In this document: piece after piece, positions 21,472 to 33,640 of the stretch
How positions within the stretch are numbered: position 1 is the stretch's first letter
How the letters are laid out: each line of letters starts with the position of its first letter
Assembly (NCBI GenBank): GCA_010015655.1
Contig: ML976775.1
Coordinates: 98,773-162,772 of the forward strand
Reading direction: 5' to 3'
Source: Bimuria novae-zelandiae CBS 107.79
Lineage: Eukaryota; Ascomycota; Dothideomycetes; Pleosporales; Didymosphaeriaceae
Length of the DNA stretch: 64,000 nucleotides
Translations under genes and position numbers: made by a program
Notes under the pieces: model-generated
Told to the model about the DNA's origin: nothing
Database searches by the model: none
What the model saw: the letters and a program-made list of their open reading frames with translations, nothing else

Positions 21472-23794
21472 AGGTTTACTGTGCTTTTTCTGGTGGATAT
21501 CGCTTGGGGAATGGCATGGAGGGCGAGTACTTCGGATTCTTCCGAGCTGTGCTGTAAGGAGTAAATAGCCTTGCAATTTTTCCTTATCGGAATTACGTAC
21601 CAGTTATTCCGGATTTCCGCATTCACTAATAGTACCCATCCAACTGCTCCTCAAGCGATCGGATGACGGACGGTTTTACTTGTTTGGTGCGGATCGAGTT
21701 GCGGAAACTTCCACTCTGGCCCGTCGTATCCCTGTTTTACCGCCCTTAGCGCCTTGTATTGATTTCTACTGAGCATCGCCGCCGCTGACTCGAAAAATTC
21801 GAATCTCCGCATATACTCCGTTCTACACCTGCAGCTGTCGCCAGGTTTTTCACCATCTAGGAAAAGCGATTTACGCAATGCAATCTCCGTGCAAAATTTG
21901 AAATAGTTGGTACGCGGGAGCGGCAAAAGGTGGTACCTACATGTGGCTTGGAGCTAGCCTAAGATAACGGCTTGAGAGGTCAACGCGTTCTTTGTTATTC
22001 AGCCTACTTTGCAATGCCAATAGAGTATTCAACACAAACGTTCTCCCACTCATCGTTCCGTATGCTCTGCAAAGCTGTTAGCGTTCTCCAGACGACGTAA
22101 TTCCTCCTGCCAGCGCGTGACGTCGCAGTTCGTTAACACCTTAGCGGTGAATACGGTGTACGACCACAAATCTGATGTGTCTCATTCGGGTGAGTTTTGA
22201 CGTGACTCTCGGGTGAGTTTTGACGTTATCGAATCAAAGTTGATCGGTACATTATGCCGCAGCAGCGGCAAGTGGATACCACCCGTGCCCGCGGAGTTCG
22301 ATGAGCACGCATCCGTAACGGGTGCCTATCGTCGGCAAGCGGCCGCATCGGATGTGCCATCCTCAAGCATCTCCCGGACAACAGAGTGGAGCCTCAAAGA
22401 TGTCATTACGATTGCATATCATCCATCCTCCCGAACCCTGGACCCTCCCTGCTCCCGTGGACACAACACGGAATTATACAAAGTTCTTCACAGCATCCTA
22501 GACAGTCACGTCAGACATGATGAAAGGGTGCTATATCATCCCGCATGCGGCAGCAATAGATGATAGCATGTGATAGTCCGCTCGGCCTCACTCCGTTCGC
22601 TCTCAGGGCTCCGGTTAACGCCGCACGAATACATGGGTTCGCTGTCAAGCACAACACCATGGCTGCACACTATGTACGTCGTCGCTTAATCGCACGTTTT
22701 TCGCACATGGCAAAGAAAAGCATGCTTGAGCATGCGCACCAACGCCTCGCCACTGGTGCCACTACTACATTCTCGATGAGCGATACGGATGTTCGAGAAT
22801 CGAGTTCGAAAAATCGACGTTTTCGAAGGGCAGTAGCGGTAGTGTACCAAGATCTTCTAGCAACATGTGTTTGGAGGGGCGTCCGTATGGCCCATAAAAG
22901 ACCCTAGCTCCTGGCTCGTGGCGGCAAAGTCATCACTGCGTCAGGAGCCCTGCTAATGACTCCGCGCGGGCGCGGGGGTAATGCGGGATGGTTGCATGTG
23001 ACTGGATGCGGTGAATACACACGCGACAAGCGTGAGAAATACCAAAGGGTCTAATATTACATGAAACATGCACAACGTCAAGCGGATCCGCAGACGGCTT
23101 CCCGCGCTAGAAGTCCCCAAGAATCCGGTGAGAAGGACGCCCCAATGCAGGACTAAACAGACGTCGAAGGTCGACGGGGGCTCGTAACGAGGGTTGGAGG
23201 CTAACCTTGGTCGGTGGTGGTTTTCTCACGGGATCTCCTGGCTGGAGCTGCTTCATTGAGTTTTGCCCGATTCTTGAGGTTGAGACAGAGGTCGAGCTCG
23301 AACTAGGATGAGAACGTAATTTCGACGTGGCTTACGTATCTCGCCTCTGCATGCAGTGGAGTGGGACGCGATAATGGCGGGAGATTGAGTTTCGTATAAC
23401 GTGCATACTCGTAGTATCATCGGGTCTGGGATGAAAATTTGCGGAAGGTCGGCCATACATCATACCATATCATAGAGAGCATAACATGGACGTAAAACCG
23501 GATGAATAAAAATCCTACCCAATTGAACGCAGCCCAATACATGTTCCACCTATTCACTCCCAATCCTGGCTCACCCTTTGCAGACGCCCCCACTCTTCAG
23601 CGGAGCCGCAAAATCGCACGGCTCGCAAAACACACCCCCAACGCACCCTCGACACACCGCTACATCACAAGCAATACCCATGCTCGTAACTAGAAGCACT
23701 CCAGTGGCTACCGTTGTATAACCAGGTCCGCAAGCCTGTCCATGTGCGCAAACCGCGCACGCTCTCGACCCCTGCACCACGTGGGGTTCTATAG
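21472..23794. other. Gene-poor spacer
   Basis: No supported gene in 2.3 kb. A minus-strand frame near 21926-21651 has protein-like composition (RFEFFESAAAMLSRNQYKALR) but no ATG start, motif or joinable exon, and may be another gene relic. A direct repeat lies at 22187-22226. Confidence 0.45.
22187..22226. repeat. 17-bp direct repeat pair
   Basis: CGGGTGAGTTTTGACGT occurs at 22187-22203 and again at 22210-22226, separated by six bases. No function evident. Confidence 0.6.
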
Positions 23795-24035
23795 GTACGA
23801 GGAGCTCTTTTTTTAGTGAGGCATATACCAAGGTTTTTCGATCTGACAGCCCAACATCAAAACCCTTTAAAATAATTATTAAAAAAAAGTTAAATATATA
23901 TAAAAAATTGCCCTAAATCTCTTCTTTTAGCTCTTGAATTTTTATAAATTAATAATAGATATTGCGGTCGTAATGCAGCACTGCTAGATTGAAAAAACTT
24001 TGGCATATTCCTCACTAAAAGAGAGTTCCTCGTAC
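23795..24035. mobile_element. MITE-like element with 55-bp inverted repeats
   Basis: The left arm 23795-23849 and the right arm 23981-24035 are inverted copies. Both read outward-in as GTACGAGGA, CTCT, TTTTAGTGAGG, ATAT, CCAA, TTTTT, and end near GCAG/ACAG, with about 80 percent identity and a 1-bp indel. The 130-bp centre is very AT-rich and has no frame. Size, long terminal inverted repeats and lack of coding capacity fit a miniature inverted-repeat element or foldback element. No clear target duplication is seen. Transcribed, it would form a long hairpin. Confidence 0.75.
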
Positions 24036-24989
24036 TCAGCCATACACAGCGCACTGATTTCTAAGTTATCCGTGCATCGTGACGATCTTTGCGCTCCGCG
24101 ACGCGCCGGCCGTCTAGAGGGTCAACGGCGGCCTAAGACATGGACTGAAAATCGACTATGGCCGTGCTCCTGTATGCAGACCAGGTTTTGGAGGGAGGTG
24201 TGGGCGCTAACGTCGCACTTATGCACAGTTGCGACTATCAGTGCATACGATCGTCGTTATGCAGGTGTCGGGCGCTATCGCTGGATGCGGCAACCCATGG
24301 TTAGGGTGCGTAGGAAGCTGTACACGACGGCGATCTGATGCGGTCATGAGGGCAAGCTTTCATGTAAAAGGAATTTTGCGGGGTTCAGAAGGATCCCTCG
24401 TTGTTTGGGGGTGGGGGGAGGGGGGAGGGGGGACTGAAATATCAGAGAGTAGACTTTGGACTCGAAAGGTATGAACGTGTGCATGTGTGCATCGTAGATG
24501 TGTAATTCTAAATCTACTGCATGAGTGAACTTTCTACATGGTACTGTGCTGTCTCCATGGGTTGAGAAACGCCACTCAGCGGGCCTCGTAATATGTTCCT
24601 TCTTTTCTCCCGCTTTACTTGACACTTTTGTGAGCAACCACACTGCCTCGCGAAGACTCCACTCTGGCGGACGAACCCGTCAACGCCAAAGCGAAGACAT
24701 CGTATGTTGCCCCACAGGATAATCCGGAACCTCTTCGGGGTCCGGAGTTATGCTGGGCGCAGGTGGCTCGGTAGTTCTTCTCCAGTCAGGCAAACGTATA
24801 AATACTCATACTTGCCGTTCTGTTGAACTTCTTGTACGGGCCATACTGTGCTGGAGAGTCATCGTCATCCCGTGCGAAGCGTGGTTCGTAACAGCATGGC
24901 CACCGACCCGGGTGTAGTTCCGATATCGAACTGTCCGTCTCTTGAAATTGGACAGAGGATGGAGTTTCCTCTCTAAGAACAAATGTTGT
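24036..24989. other. Spacer between MITE-like element and regulator gene
   Basis: No supported gene. Contains the G-rich tract at 24407-24432. The right end is the 3' flank of the Zn2Cys6 gene, which is on the minus strand. Confidence 0.45.
24407..24432 (+). other. Four-run G-quadruplex motif
   Basis: Runs of 5, 6, 6 and 6 guanines (24407-24411, 24413-24418, 24420-24425, 24427-24432) are separated by single bases T, A and A. This is an ideal parallel G-quadruplex sequence with one-base loops. It lies about 560 bp beyond the stop codon of the Zn2Cys6 gene. Confidence 0.7.
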
Positions 24990-27327
24990 TCACGTGACAA
25001 CAGTGTGGTCACCGTCCTCCCAGTGCCACTGCTCGGTGAGCTGCAGCAGTCTGTACTCGGTCGCCCATCCGATATCACTCTCGATCCCGCGAAGCAAGTC
25101 GAGAACAACCTGGCGCTCTCCGGGATCGCTTAGACATTGTCCAGCAGTGAACAAAGGCTGCACCGAATGGATGCGAACAGCCTCGTCTGGACGGCCGAGC
25201 GAGATGCCGACGATCTCACGACTGCGCTTTTGGCAAACGGCAAGGACGGACTGGTACGAGTTCAAGCGTTCGTAGACGGTGGTCCTTCCTTGGGTCGACT
25301 CATGAGGCTTGTTCATGTACAGCTGGATCTGGCTCATATGGTAATACTGCATAGCCGAGGCGCACATGGGGACGCTGTACCAGATCTCTGGGAAGAGCGC
25401 ATTGGGTTCGGCGAAAGTCGATGCGGGCCTTGGATCAACTCTGGCAGAGGGCTTGAACGTGATCGGCAGGCCGTCGTACCATACCTGAAACTGACGTCGC
25501 AAACGATTCCAGTAGTCGAGCAGTGTTCGCTGAGCAATACCAGCCCAGGCAGGGACACCTTGATCGCTGACGTCGTCTGCGTAGGCCATGAAGTTGACTA
25601 GCTTGCCCATGAGCCAAAAAAGAGCGTTGCAGATGAGGTCTTCCTTCATCATGCTTTCGCCTGCGGGGTAGCCGCTCTCTGTGCCGTTGCTGCGAACGAT
25701 GAAGCCGTCCTCATCAATGAGAAGGCCCATTGACCTCCACAACGAGAGGTCTTCTGTGTCGAGCCGTGTTCGTGTCTTGTTAATGACTGAGAGGATGTTA
25801 ATAGGTGGAAAAGGGGTACATTCGGACAGGTCTTACAAGCTGCAAGCATATCTTGCCTGGCAATGTTCCAGAAGGTCGCTCTCCTGGCTTTAGAGATGAC
25901 CCCAAGGTTAGCAGAAGTAACCATCGTGATAGAGCCAGGTAAGTGAAGAGGCACCATACGTTCTTGAGCAATGTGTAGAAGAGACTTTGCCCCATTGAGA
26001 TGTCGCGCCCATTCAGGCACGGAAGCGTCGAGGAACTCGTACACGCAGAGGATGGCAGAAGCAGCCAAAAGTTCGTCGACGTTCAATCTGCTCGGGGTGT
26101 TGCTGGACATGCGCCGACGCTTCGGAGGAGAAGCACCGTCCATGCCGACGCAAGACTCGCCGGCCTCCGAATCCGAATCCGATGGACACATTGCATTCTC
26201 CTTCAATGCCTTCAAAAGAAGTGACACTGCTATGTCATAGTACTGGGTGGCCTTGTGAGACCAGTCGATCAAATGTGTATCTGGATACATCTCCATCTGA
26301 GCCTGTCGCGTTACACTGCCTCCCATGACTGGTTTCCGCCCTGAAATGCGTGACAAGGACTTGGCAGAGTAAGTAAGAGCAGCATATTTCAAAAGAAGAT
26401 TGTCCTGGGCTTTGACCGGAACATATGAGGAGAAATATGTACCCAGATCAAAGAGGTCCATCCAATACCCAGGTCCTTCGGAAAACCATCGCAGAAGGTA
26501 AGCGGTCTCATAGTCGCGGTCGGATATGAAGCTGGCGCAAGAGGACGTTCTTTGGCTTGTCGCGATGGAGTTGGAACGAGGTATTTGATCAGGAATCGGA
26601 CCGAGAGGCGAGCCTAGTTGGGGATCAATGGGTGGCGGTGTCATGGAGACAGCGTGATGGAATAATGGTCGAAAGTGAGACTTAGCGAGCGCAAGCGGAG
26701 GTGAGATGGGCGTTCCCACAGATGATGCTGGCGGCGATTGTAGCATCGAAGGTGTGTCAAGGGCCGGCAACGCATCCAGCTCTGGTGTGTAGCGCATTGT
26801 CGGGTTGTGCAATGGACCCGAGTTTGGCGTGCTCATCGCGGTGGGGAATCTGTTGTGGCCTGGCCACGAGGTTACTTGTCTTGGCTCGAAAGACGATGGG
26901 GAGTCCATAGACGTGGCAGACATGGCGTCAAAGTCTGGGTCAAGGTAGGGATTCGTGGTGTTGATGAATGTTACTGACATTACTATCAGTATCATGGAAA
27001 ATGTCGAAGAGACACAGTGATTCTTACCGTTCCGGGGAATGTCGAGCCAAATGGTCTCGTCGTCGAAAGTATTTCTGTATGCGTAGAACCCCTTGAGTGA
27101 ATTGTCGTCACCTGAATCCTCGCCGTTCATGGAAGCGTTGTGCTGATGGCGGAAGACGATGCCGGAGCTGGGGACACATTCACGATTGGCTTTACAACAT
27201 TGTCCGCAGACGGGTTTCTTTTCGTCGCACTTCAATTTACGATGGCGACATGTCAAGCTGTAAAAGAGATTGTTAGAGCTGTAATGGTGGCTAAACGTGA
27301 TGCTTACCATCCAGTTCTTGATCGCAT
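24990..27327 (-). CDS. Zn2Cys6 transcription factor with fungal-specific domain
   Basis: Exons 27327-27308, 27257-27028, 26973-25837, 25786-24990 (727 aa). The first exon is 20 nt and intron 27258-27307 (GTAAGC...CTCTAAC...TTTACAG) splits the first zinc cysteine codon: MRSRTG|C. The full binuclear cluster is C7, C10, C17, C24, C27, C34 (CLTCRHRKLKC, CGQCCKANREC). A serine/proline-rich linker follows, then the fungal-specific regulatory domain: DRDYETAYLLRWFSEGPGYW, FDLGTYFS, LLAASAILCVYEFLDA, KARRATFWNIARQDMLAAF and NKTRTRLDTEDLSLWRSMG, the last restored by intron 25787-25836. It binds CGG-type sites in the nucleus as a dimer; targets unknown. A 72-nt in-frame segment before KARRATFW could be an optional intron. 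Confidence 0.92.
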
Positions 27328-28072
27328 AGCGGTGGTTGGTATGGGGGAGCAGTCGTAGGAGAGATGTTACCAAGTGCGTACCAGACCCACGCGCTGGGTG
27401 GCACACGCGTGCTATATGTAGGTAAACATAGTCATGGTGTCGTTGCAATCTTGCATTGATAGTGAATGCGGGGTCTGGATGGTTCGCGCTAAGATCCACT
27501 TTCACACCTTTTAGCAACACGCCGTCACGCAGTGGCCGCGGCGGGTTTTGCCTAGTTAGCGTACAGGGAGTTGTCAACCTGAATCGAACTCGCCCTATCT
27601 GATCTGGGGATGGCTTCATTGACACGAGCATGGGACAAACGTATCCAATACGCTCGGATAGTCTAAGCGCAAGATTCCTATCCATCAGCCGAGTTGGTGC
27701 CGCGCATGCAGCATTAGCGAGGAATATGCACGTGGAAGGACACCGGAATATCACCGACAGCATTTACCGCTACTTCAAGCCTCATCCTAGCGCTCTAAGC
27801 TTACTTCCAAGGCCAAACACCCTTTTGTGACCTGCATAGGACCAGGGAGCCTAGTCGGTCGATCGCATCGAATGAGGCCGTCCGGAGTTGTCTCCAGGCG
27901 TTCTGTATACTTCTTCCCTTACAACCGCCGTTAACGGTGCACATGCCCCATCCATCAAATCGCAGATGCCAGACAGTCTTCGGTTTCGGATCGAAAACTT
28001 CTAGAAAAACCACGGAAACATTCGGCGACGTCGTCACCGCCCTACACGCCAATCTCGCACTAGAAATGATCA
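27328..28072. other. Promoter of the Zn2Cys6 gene and 3' flank of POB3
   Basis: 745 bp between the regulator start and the POB3 stop, both on the minus strand. The unspliced frame upstream of the regulator ATG stays open for some distance but lacks motifs and is judged 5' untranslated. No other gene seen. Confidence 0.5.
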
Positions 28073-29986
28073 TCACTTCGCCATCTTCTGTTTCTTCTTC
28101 GGACGTTCCGCAGCGTCTTCTTCAGCGGGGGCATCGCTGTCTGCATCGGCATCGGCATCGGCATCGGCCATCTCCTCGTCACTGTCGCCACTGCTTTCAT
28201 GGTTCTCGTCATATTCTTCTCCCACTTCAGACTCGGATTCTGTCTTGAAGTCTTCGTCAACACTCTCATCGTCTTCGTCGGCGCTCCCGCGATTAGCAAC
28301 TTCGCCATCACTGGAAGCAAGATCTTCATCCTGGAGAGCAGCGGCAAGGATGGCTCCAGACTATGGGTGGACCCGTTAGCGTCTCCGTATTCCCACGTGT
28401 CGTAGCTACTTACATCATCGGCCATCTCATTCTTCGTCTTGATGCCCTTGGCGCGAAAGAAGTTCTCGAGTGGTTGTTGCTCCTCACTATGGCGTATGTT
28501 AGTCATACAAGGCTCAAGCCATGTGTATTGCCACATACCGATTAATGTTGGAGAATTGGTGCTCGTTCTGGCCGTTCTTCATGGTAAAGGTAATGTCAAA
28601 AGTACGACTTGCCGCCATGGCCCCTCCGACGCGACTCATAGTCACGGATGCGATGCCGTCCATGCTGATGTAAGTCGCTGGTTTAGGCACGAACATGAAA
28701 GCTTTGTCGAGGCAGAAAAGATGCCCTTCATTCGCCTTGATGGAACACTTCACGCCAGACTGCTCATGATGGCTGATGAAGTCTCGCGATGGTCTAGTGA
28801 TGCGCTTCCCGCTCAGTCCCTTGAAAATGTCGGAAATAACGACGGAAATAGGAGCCTCGTAATGTGGTTGAAGCTTGTCCTTGTACTTGGTCTCGAGCAG
28901 GTCCTCCTTCATGTTCAGATCCAGATTGACCTCTTCGTCGCGCTTGAACTGCATAACTAAAAACGGGTAGCGAGTCTGCCCCTGCCGTAGCGGCGGATCC
29001 AGGCCGATAACAATAAGAGAATGCATGTCGTCGGGCTTCGGGAGCAGCATGAACTTCTTGATATGGTCGAACTGGATCTTGTAGTCGTATGTTTTACCAC
29101 GCAACCGAAAGGAGTTCTCGTACATGTCGATGTCGAAACGTCCACGAGGAGTCAGATGTAGTATCTCCAAGAAAGTGGCGAATGTGTCACCCGCGACCTC
29201 GCCAATCTCGGCCTTCTCTATGAGCGTCTCGTAGAAGAGATTTGCAGCATTTTGTTCCTCGCCTTGCTCGCCATCCTCCATGTCCTCTCCATCGTCGTTC
29301 TTTTCTTTCTTGGAAGCTACTCCCGGGATGTAGAAGCGCATCTCGACAAGCTGGTCTTTTGCGCCGGTCGCCTTCTTACCGCGGAACTTTGCACCTCCCA
29401 GATTCCCATTTGTGTCGGCGCCGTTCTCGTTGGGTGCCGAGAAGTCGACTGCCACCTCGTTCTTGCCTGCCAAGTTCGTGTTCGAGATCTCCGTGTACGG
29501 TACTTCAAATGCGGGGCGGTTCGCGACGTTGAAGGAAAGCTCAGCCTTGCCAAACTCGGCCTTGCCCCAGTTCCAGCCACGGATCGCATGCTCCTTGCTC
29601 TCCAGGTTGACGCTATACCAGACTTTGAAGAGCTTCGCAATACGGTCATAGTCCTGGTTATGTCAGCTACCGTTGCATTGGGCATCGCGCACCACCGTAC
29701 ATCTTGCTTGAAGCCATCCAGCTGGATGACAGGATCGTTGCGGTCCCGCGAAAGCACCTTGATCTCCCATCCCCGCGCGGCGCGGCTCCATTGCGCCGAC
29801 ACTATCTGCCCAGCATCGAGCGTGAAGGTGCCGCCCTCGCCACCGCTTGTGGGCTTCCAACCAAAACCAGATTCTGCGAAACGGGTCACCCCGTGCTTCT
29901 TCGAAAGGTTGAGGTAGATGTCGTTGAAGGCCTCCCTATGAACACTCAGTAAGAATCGGCAGAGAGGGCATCTTGCTGGCTTACAT
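28073..29986 (-). CDS. POB3: FACT complex subunit POB3 (SSRP1-like)
   Basis: Five exons: 29986-29985, 29935-29701, 29653-28539, 28486-28414, 28360-28073 (570 aa). All introns are 47-53 nt with GT-AG ends. The first exon contributes only AT of the ATG; intron 29936-29984 (GTAAGC...CATAG) supplies the G, giving MEAFNDIYLNLSK, the family's N-terminus. Without splicing no in-frame ATG exists before an upstream TAG. Motifs: SGFGWKP, AQWSRAARGWEIK, AIRGWNWGKAEF, YTEISNTNLAGKNEVAV (SSRP1 domain), then the Rtt106/PH-like core (RYPFLVMQFKRDEE, NEHQFSNINR). The C-terminus is acidic with Asp-Ala repeats and a basic KKKQKMAK end; no HMG box, as in yeast Pob3. FACT (with Spt16) reorganises nucleosomes during transcription and replication. 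Confidence 0.96.
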
Positions 29987-32101
29987 TTGAACTAGCCAAA
30001 ATGCGCAGAGGTTGACGTGTTGACGTAAGAGGTAGGGCAGCCTGGTGGTGATGAACGCGAGGCCACAAAAGATCCAGAGGACGTCGCGCCTGACGCGTTC
30101 GCGCTAGGGTCAGATCACGTGGTCGCTTAGCCATTTCGGGGTACTTAGGGCAGAGACCCCTACCCATTTCTCTCACTCGCATCAACAATAGAAAGTACAC
30201 TTCAAGCGAGGGAAGTTTCTACCCACTTAAGTTGACTACCTCTCGTATCATCTAAATCACGACTGCAGCTCGCGCAAACGGCAAGAAATTGTAGTAAGCG
30301 GAATAACCCGACCAGGAAAGCTTCACTTGCAATCAATCGCTAGTATCACATTAAGATGTACTCCTAAGTACGAGGGTGATGGTTAAATTCTATTAGTGAG
30401 ATGGGGCTTAGTATATTTGCCCATGGAGAACTGCCCTGGCATTCCGATAACACAACTTACTACAAAACTGGTTGTACCCTTATGATGTCAATCGCAAAGA
30501 GGGATGTAGCTTTTCAACTTGGCTCCACAACACATCTTACCAAGTCTCTCCCACCCTTTATAAGTGCTGGATGAAAGCTCCAGCGTACATCTTGTCACCG
30601 ATTTTGGTCCCATGGACAGAAAGTGAAACTAACTATGTAGATACAAGAGCGCAGTGGCTGTTCACGAAATATTGATATGGATACAATCCGTCGCCACCCA
30701 ATCATAGATAACATTTGCGGCCGCCACTTGTTCTGCCGGATTGAATCTCAAGCGGAAAACCTGGCCAATGTTTTGCGCCACCCGGCGAACGACCGCAAAT
30801 CTAACCACAACATCATATCACAATGTTGAATGCGGTCTGCCGATCCCAGGATAATTACCATAGCCTCCTAGAGTGCCCATATACGCAGCATCCTGTTACA
30901 TTACTGATTACGGTGGATTCGTATCATCCGGTGCAGTGCACACCGTGAAACATGAAACAGTCACGATGTGCAACCGGCATTCCCTGCTAATTTGATGCAA
31001 CCAACTACAGAGTCACTCCTACAAACGGTATTTAGTAGCAACTCACGTCAGCCCCGGATGCTCATAGCTAACTCCTAACAAGTGGTGATACCAGGAGCGT
31101 TTCTCCAACGTGGCAAGTTTGATATGACAAATTTAAGAGAGCAACATTGTGGGCCTGGTCAATAGAATAGCCCGGTAGCAATAGGCACCCCAACAATGCC
31201 TCAACTTTATTACTGGATCCCTGTCCACATTATGACCGCAGTCACTGTTCGGTCGCGAACCGCCATGAGCAGCACTGACTCATGAAGCCAGGGCCAGAAC
31301 AGTAGCAAACTTAAAACAAGGTTACTCAAGCCTTTAGCTAATATGCGCTGCATGTGTCTTAAATTCTTAATCAAATGTGCATTCTATATGGAATCGCCTG
31401 CCCGCTGCCACGGCATGGGCGCGTAATCTACTGGACGCCTTACGCGCTCACAAACCGTCTAGCGGTTCTGTTGTTGAATGAGCCTTGCTTCCAGGGCGAC
31501 GAAGCATATTTGTTTCCGTAGTCCCTAGTAAATAATTGTCACATTGGCACTCGCACATATCTTCGCGATCTTCTGGCACCCTTCCATCATCGACCATTTT
31601 TATAGCAGTCGCACAGAATAGCACTCTGAGAATAGCTACAATAACCGTCACTCCAAGATTATCATACAATATCTGAGAGGACCACCGTAGACGTACATGT
31701 ACGATCTCATCTTGATGCACTAGCACACCATATACAATCAAGAGCGCACGACGCCCAATTCACAGTCCTTGCCCTTATATCGCGGCAGCCACAATCTCGA
31801 GTGTGCTGCGGAAGCAAGCTTCTAACTCGCGGCTATATATTTTGTATATTGTCACTACTTTTCGTACTTTGTTACTCACTACTATCTTTTTGCACATTGT
31901 CTCCAGACAAATTTTGTGTAACGCTACAACCTATTATGCACTGCTGTACTACTCTAGTAGCAGTATATTCTCTATGGGATTAGTTGAAGGTTGCTTGATA
32001 GCCTATATGGGGTACATTGTCTCCACTTATGCTGCTGTTTGGTATGCTGTGCTGACCGCAAGAGAGTGGTTGGGCGTGCGGAAAATCGCACGGAATTTAT
32101 A
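29987..32101. other. Gene-poor flank of the RIP-mutated transposon
   Basis: POB3 upstream region followed by about 2 kb without a supported gene. Open frames are short and without motifs. The last 300 bases are AT-rich. An element inserted at TA 32100-32101 ends this stretch. Confidence 0.5.
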
Positions 32102-32144
32102 GAGTCTCCCCCCCAGATTTGACCCAACCCCAGATTTGACCCAG
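32102..32144 (+). repeat. Left terminal inverted repeat of the Fot1/pogo element
   Basis: 43 bp, with two direct copies of CCCAGATTTGACCCA inside. It pairs with 33914-33956; one mismatch (T against C at the sixth base). Confidence 0.93.
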
Positions 32145-32699
32145 CAAAATCAACTCTGCGCACGCGATCGCATTGCGCGTCGCGTGCGCTTTGCCGGCCC
32201 CTCTAATAAACTATCTACTGAACAATCCGAACCTTCCGCTTCCTCCTAACTATCTTCTTCTAGTACTATAACCTTTTATAGGCGCCCCCTTACTCGTTTT
32301 ATTATTAGCTTCGCCTCCTCCTCGCGGGCGATCTACAACACTTCCATTATTATATAGATTAATTAACCTTTTAGTTAAACTCTTTTTCCTTTCTTAGCCT
32401 TCTTTCACTTCTAAAGAAGCTTAGACTAATCTGCGATCTACTTAGCTTAAATAGCTATTATAGTATTCTATATTTTATAGAGGCGTATTATCCGCTCTGC
32501 GTAGCGTTTTACTAGCAAGAGGACTACGGGATCCTCGCGAAGTAACTCTATAAATTACTTATTTAATCTTAGTAGTTTTACTAGCTTTAGAGAAGAGCTC
32601 TATAGTAGAGAGAGATCTAGATTAGTCGCTTATTATAGTGTAGCTAGGATAGGCAATGGCGAGGGCAACTTATAAGGCAGGTTACTAAGAACGCGTATA

Positions 32700-33640
32700 G
32701 GTAACGCAGGCTATAAGCTAGTAGCACGCTATTTACTAAGTATATTTTTCTTTAATATTACTTTCTCTCGTGCGCAGGATAGTAATTCTATCTACTCTAA
32801 TCGCGGAATACGCTGTGAGCTAAGCCGGGATATTGTATACGTCTTACAGGAGTGATACCGTTTAAACGCCGAAAAGATACTAAGATTAAGAGGTTAGAGT
32901 ATATGCGAGCAATAAGTAGGCATAATTAGAAAATTAATCTAATTTCTTATATAGTAGGTGATAAAATCTGCGCGTATATAACTTCTATATCTATCCGCGA
33001 TAAGTAAATACTAGCGCCCTGCAGCCTTGTCGTGGGTTAATAGATTAAATACTCTCTTTAGCTATTCTAGACCTAGGTTATTTAATGTCTATCTATTCTT
33101 ACTAGTAGCAAAATGCCACCCTAGAGGCGATTACTTATTAATCTATTATATATTAATATTATTTCTTTTAAAGATTAGGAGGGAAGCCAGCGCTTTGCCT
33201 ATAGTATTAATATACTTAATATCTATAACCTATTCTTGCTTCCTAGTAATTACTTTGTCCTTTTAAGCAGTATTAAGGTACACTAATACCTTTATAATCT
33301 GCTCCTCACTAACACCGAATCCTGACTCATCCATGTTCCATATATCCAAAGGGAGGTACGCATGCTCCTCCATTTTTAAAGCTACTGCGTTAAACTAGCG
33401 CTCTACACGCGCGTATGATGCTCCTTCCTTTCGTAAATGCTTAAGATGCCTAATAAATACCCCTTCTATTTTAGGGTTCCTCTTTTAGAAACGTGTAATT
33501 TATTTATTATTAATATAGGAGAGTAATTGCGAAGGAGGGGCTAGTCGTAACGCGTGCGTAACGCGTACGGCCTGTATAAGGAGGGCAAGCTCCTTTAGCA
33601 TTAAGTAGGTAATTTAGGTTCTAGTAATAGTATAGTTCTT
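32700..33640 (-). pseudogene. Fot1/pogo DDE transposase remnant
   Basis: Approximate limits. One minus-strand frame, interrupted by many stops, reads SYINNK*ITRF*KRNPKI, then GVFIRHLKHLRKEGASYARVER*FNAVA, then LPLDIWNMDESGFG (first catalytic Asp, 33314-33337), and downstream SPLGWHFATS, YLLIADRYRSY and PTYCSHIL*PLNLSIFSAFKRYHS. The usual second motif D-G-H-G-S-H has become D-R-Y-R-S-Y (32978-32995) through four G-to-A or C-to-T changes. Tryptophan and glutamine codons have become stops the same way. This is the RIP signature. The gene is dead and cannot encode transposase. Confidence 0.88.

Noticed and set aside
25880..25965. Possible 72-nt extra intron in the Zn2Cys6 gene
   Set aside because: Donor GTATGG and an AAAG end exist and phase would hold, but the retained sequence leads naturally into KARRATFWNIARQD, so I kept it as exon.
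31803..32102. Hydrophobic 99-codon plus-strand frame ending at the transposon edge
   Set aside because: AT-rich sequence gives hydrophobic residues by chance; no ordered transmembrane design or homology.
33027..33266. 79-codon plus-strand frame inside the transposon
   Set aside because: Antisense to the decayed transposase; not a gene.
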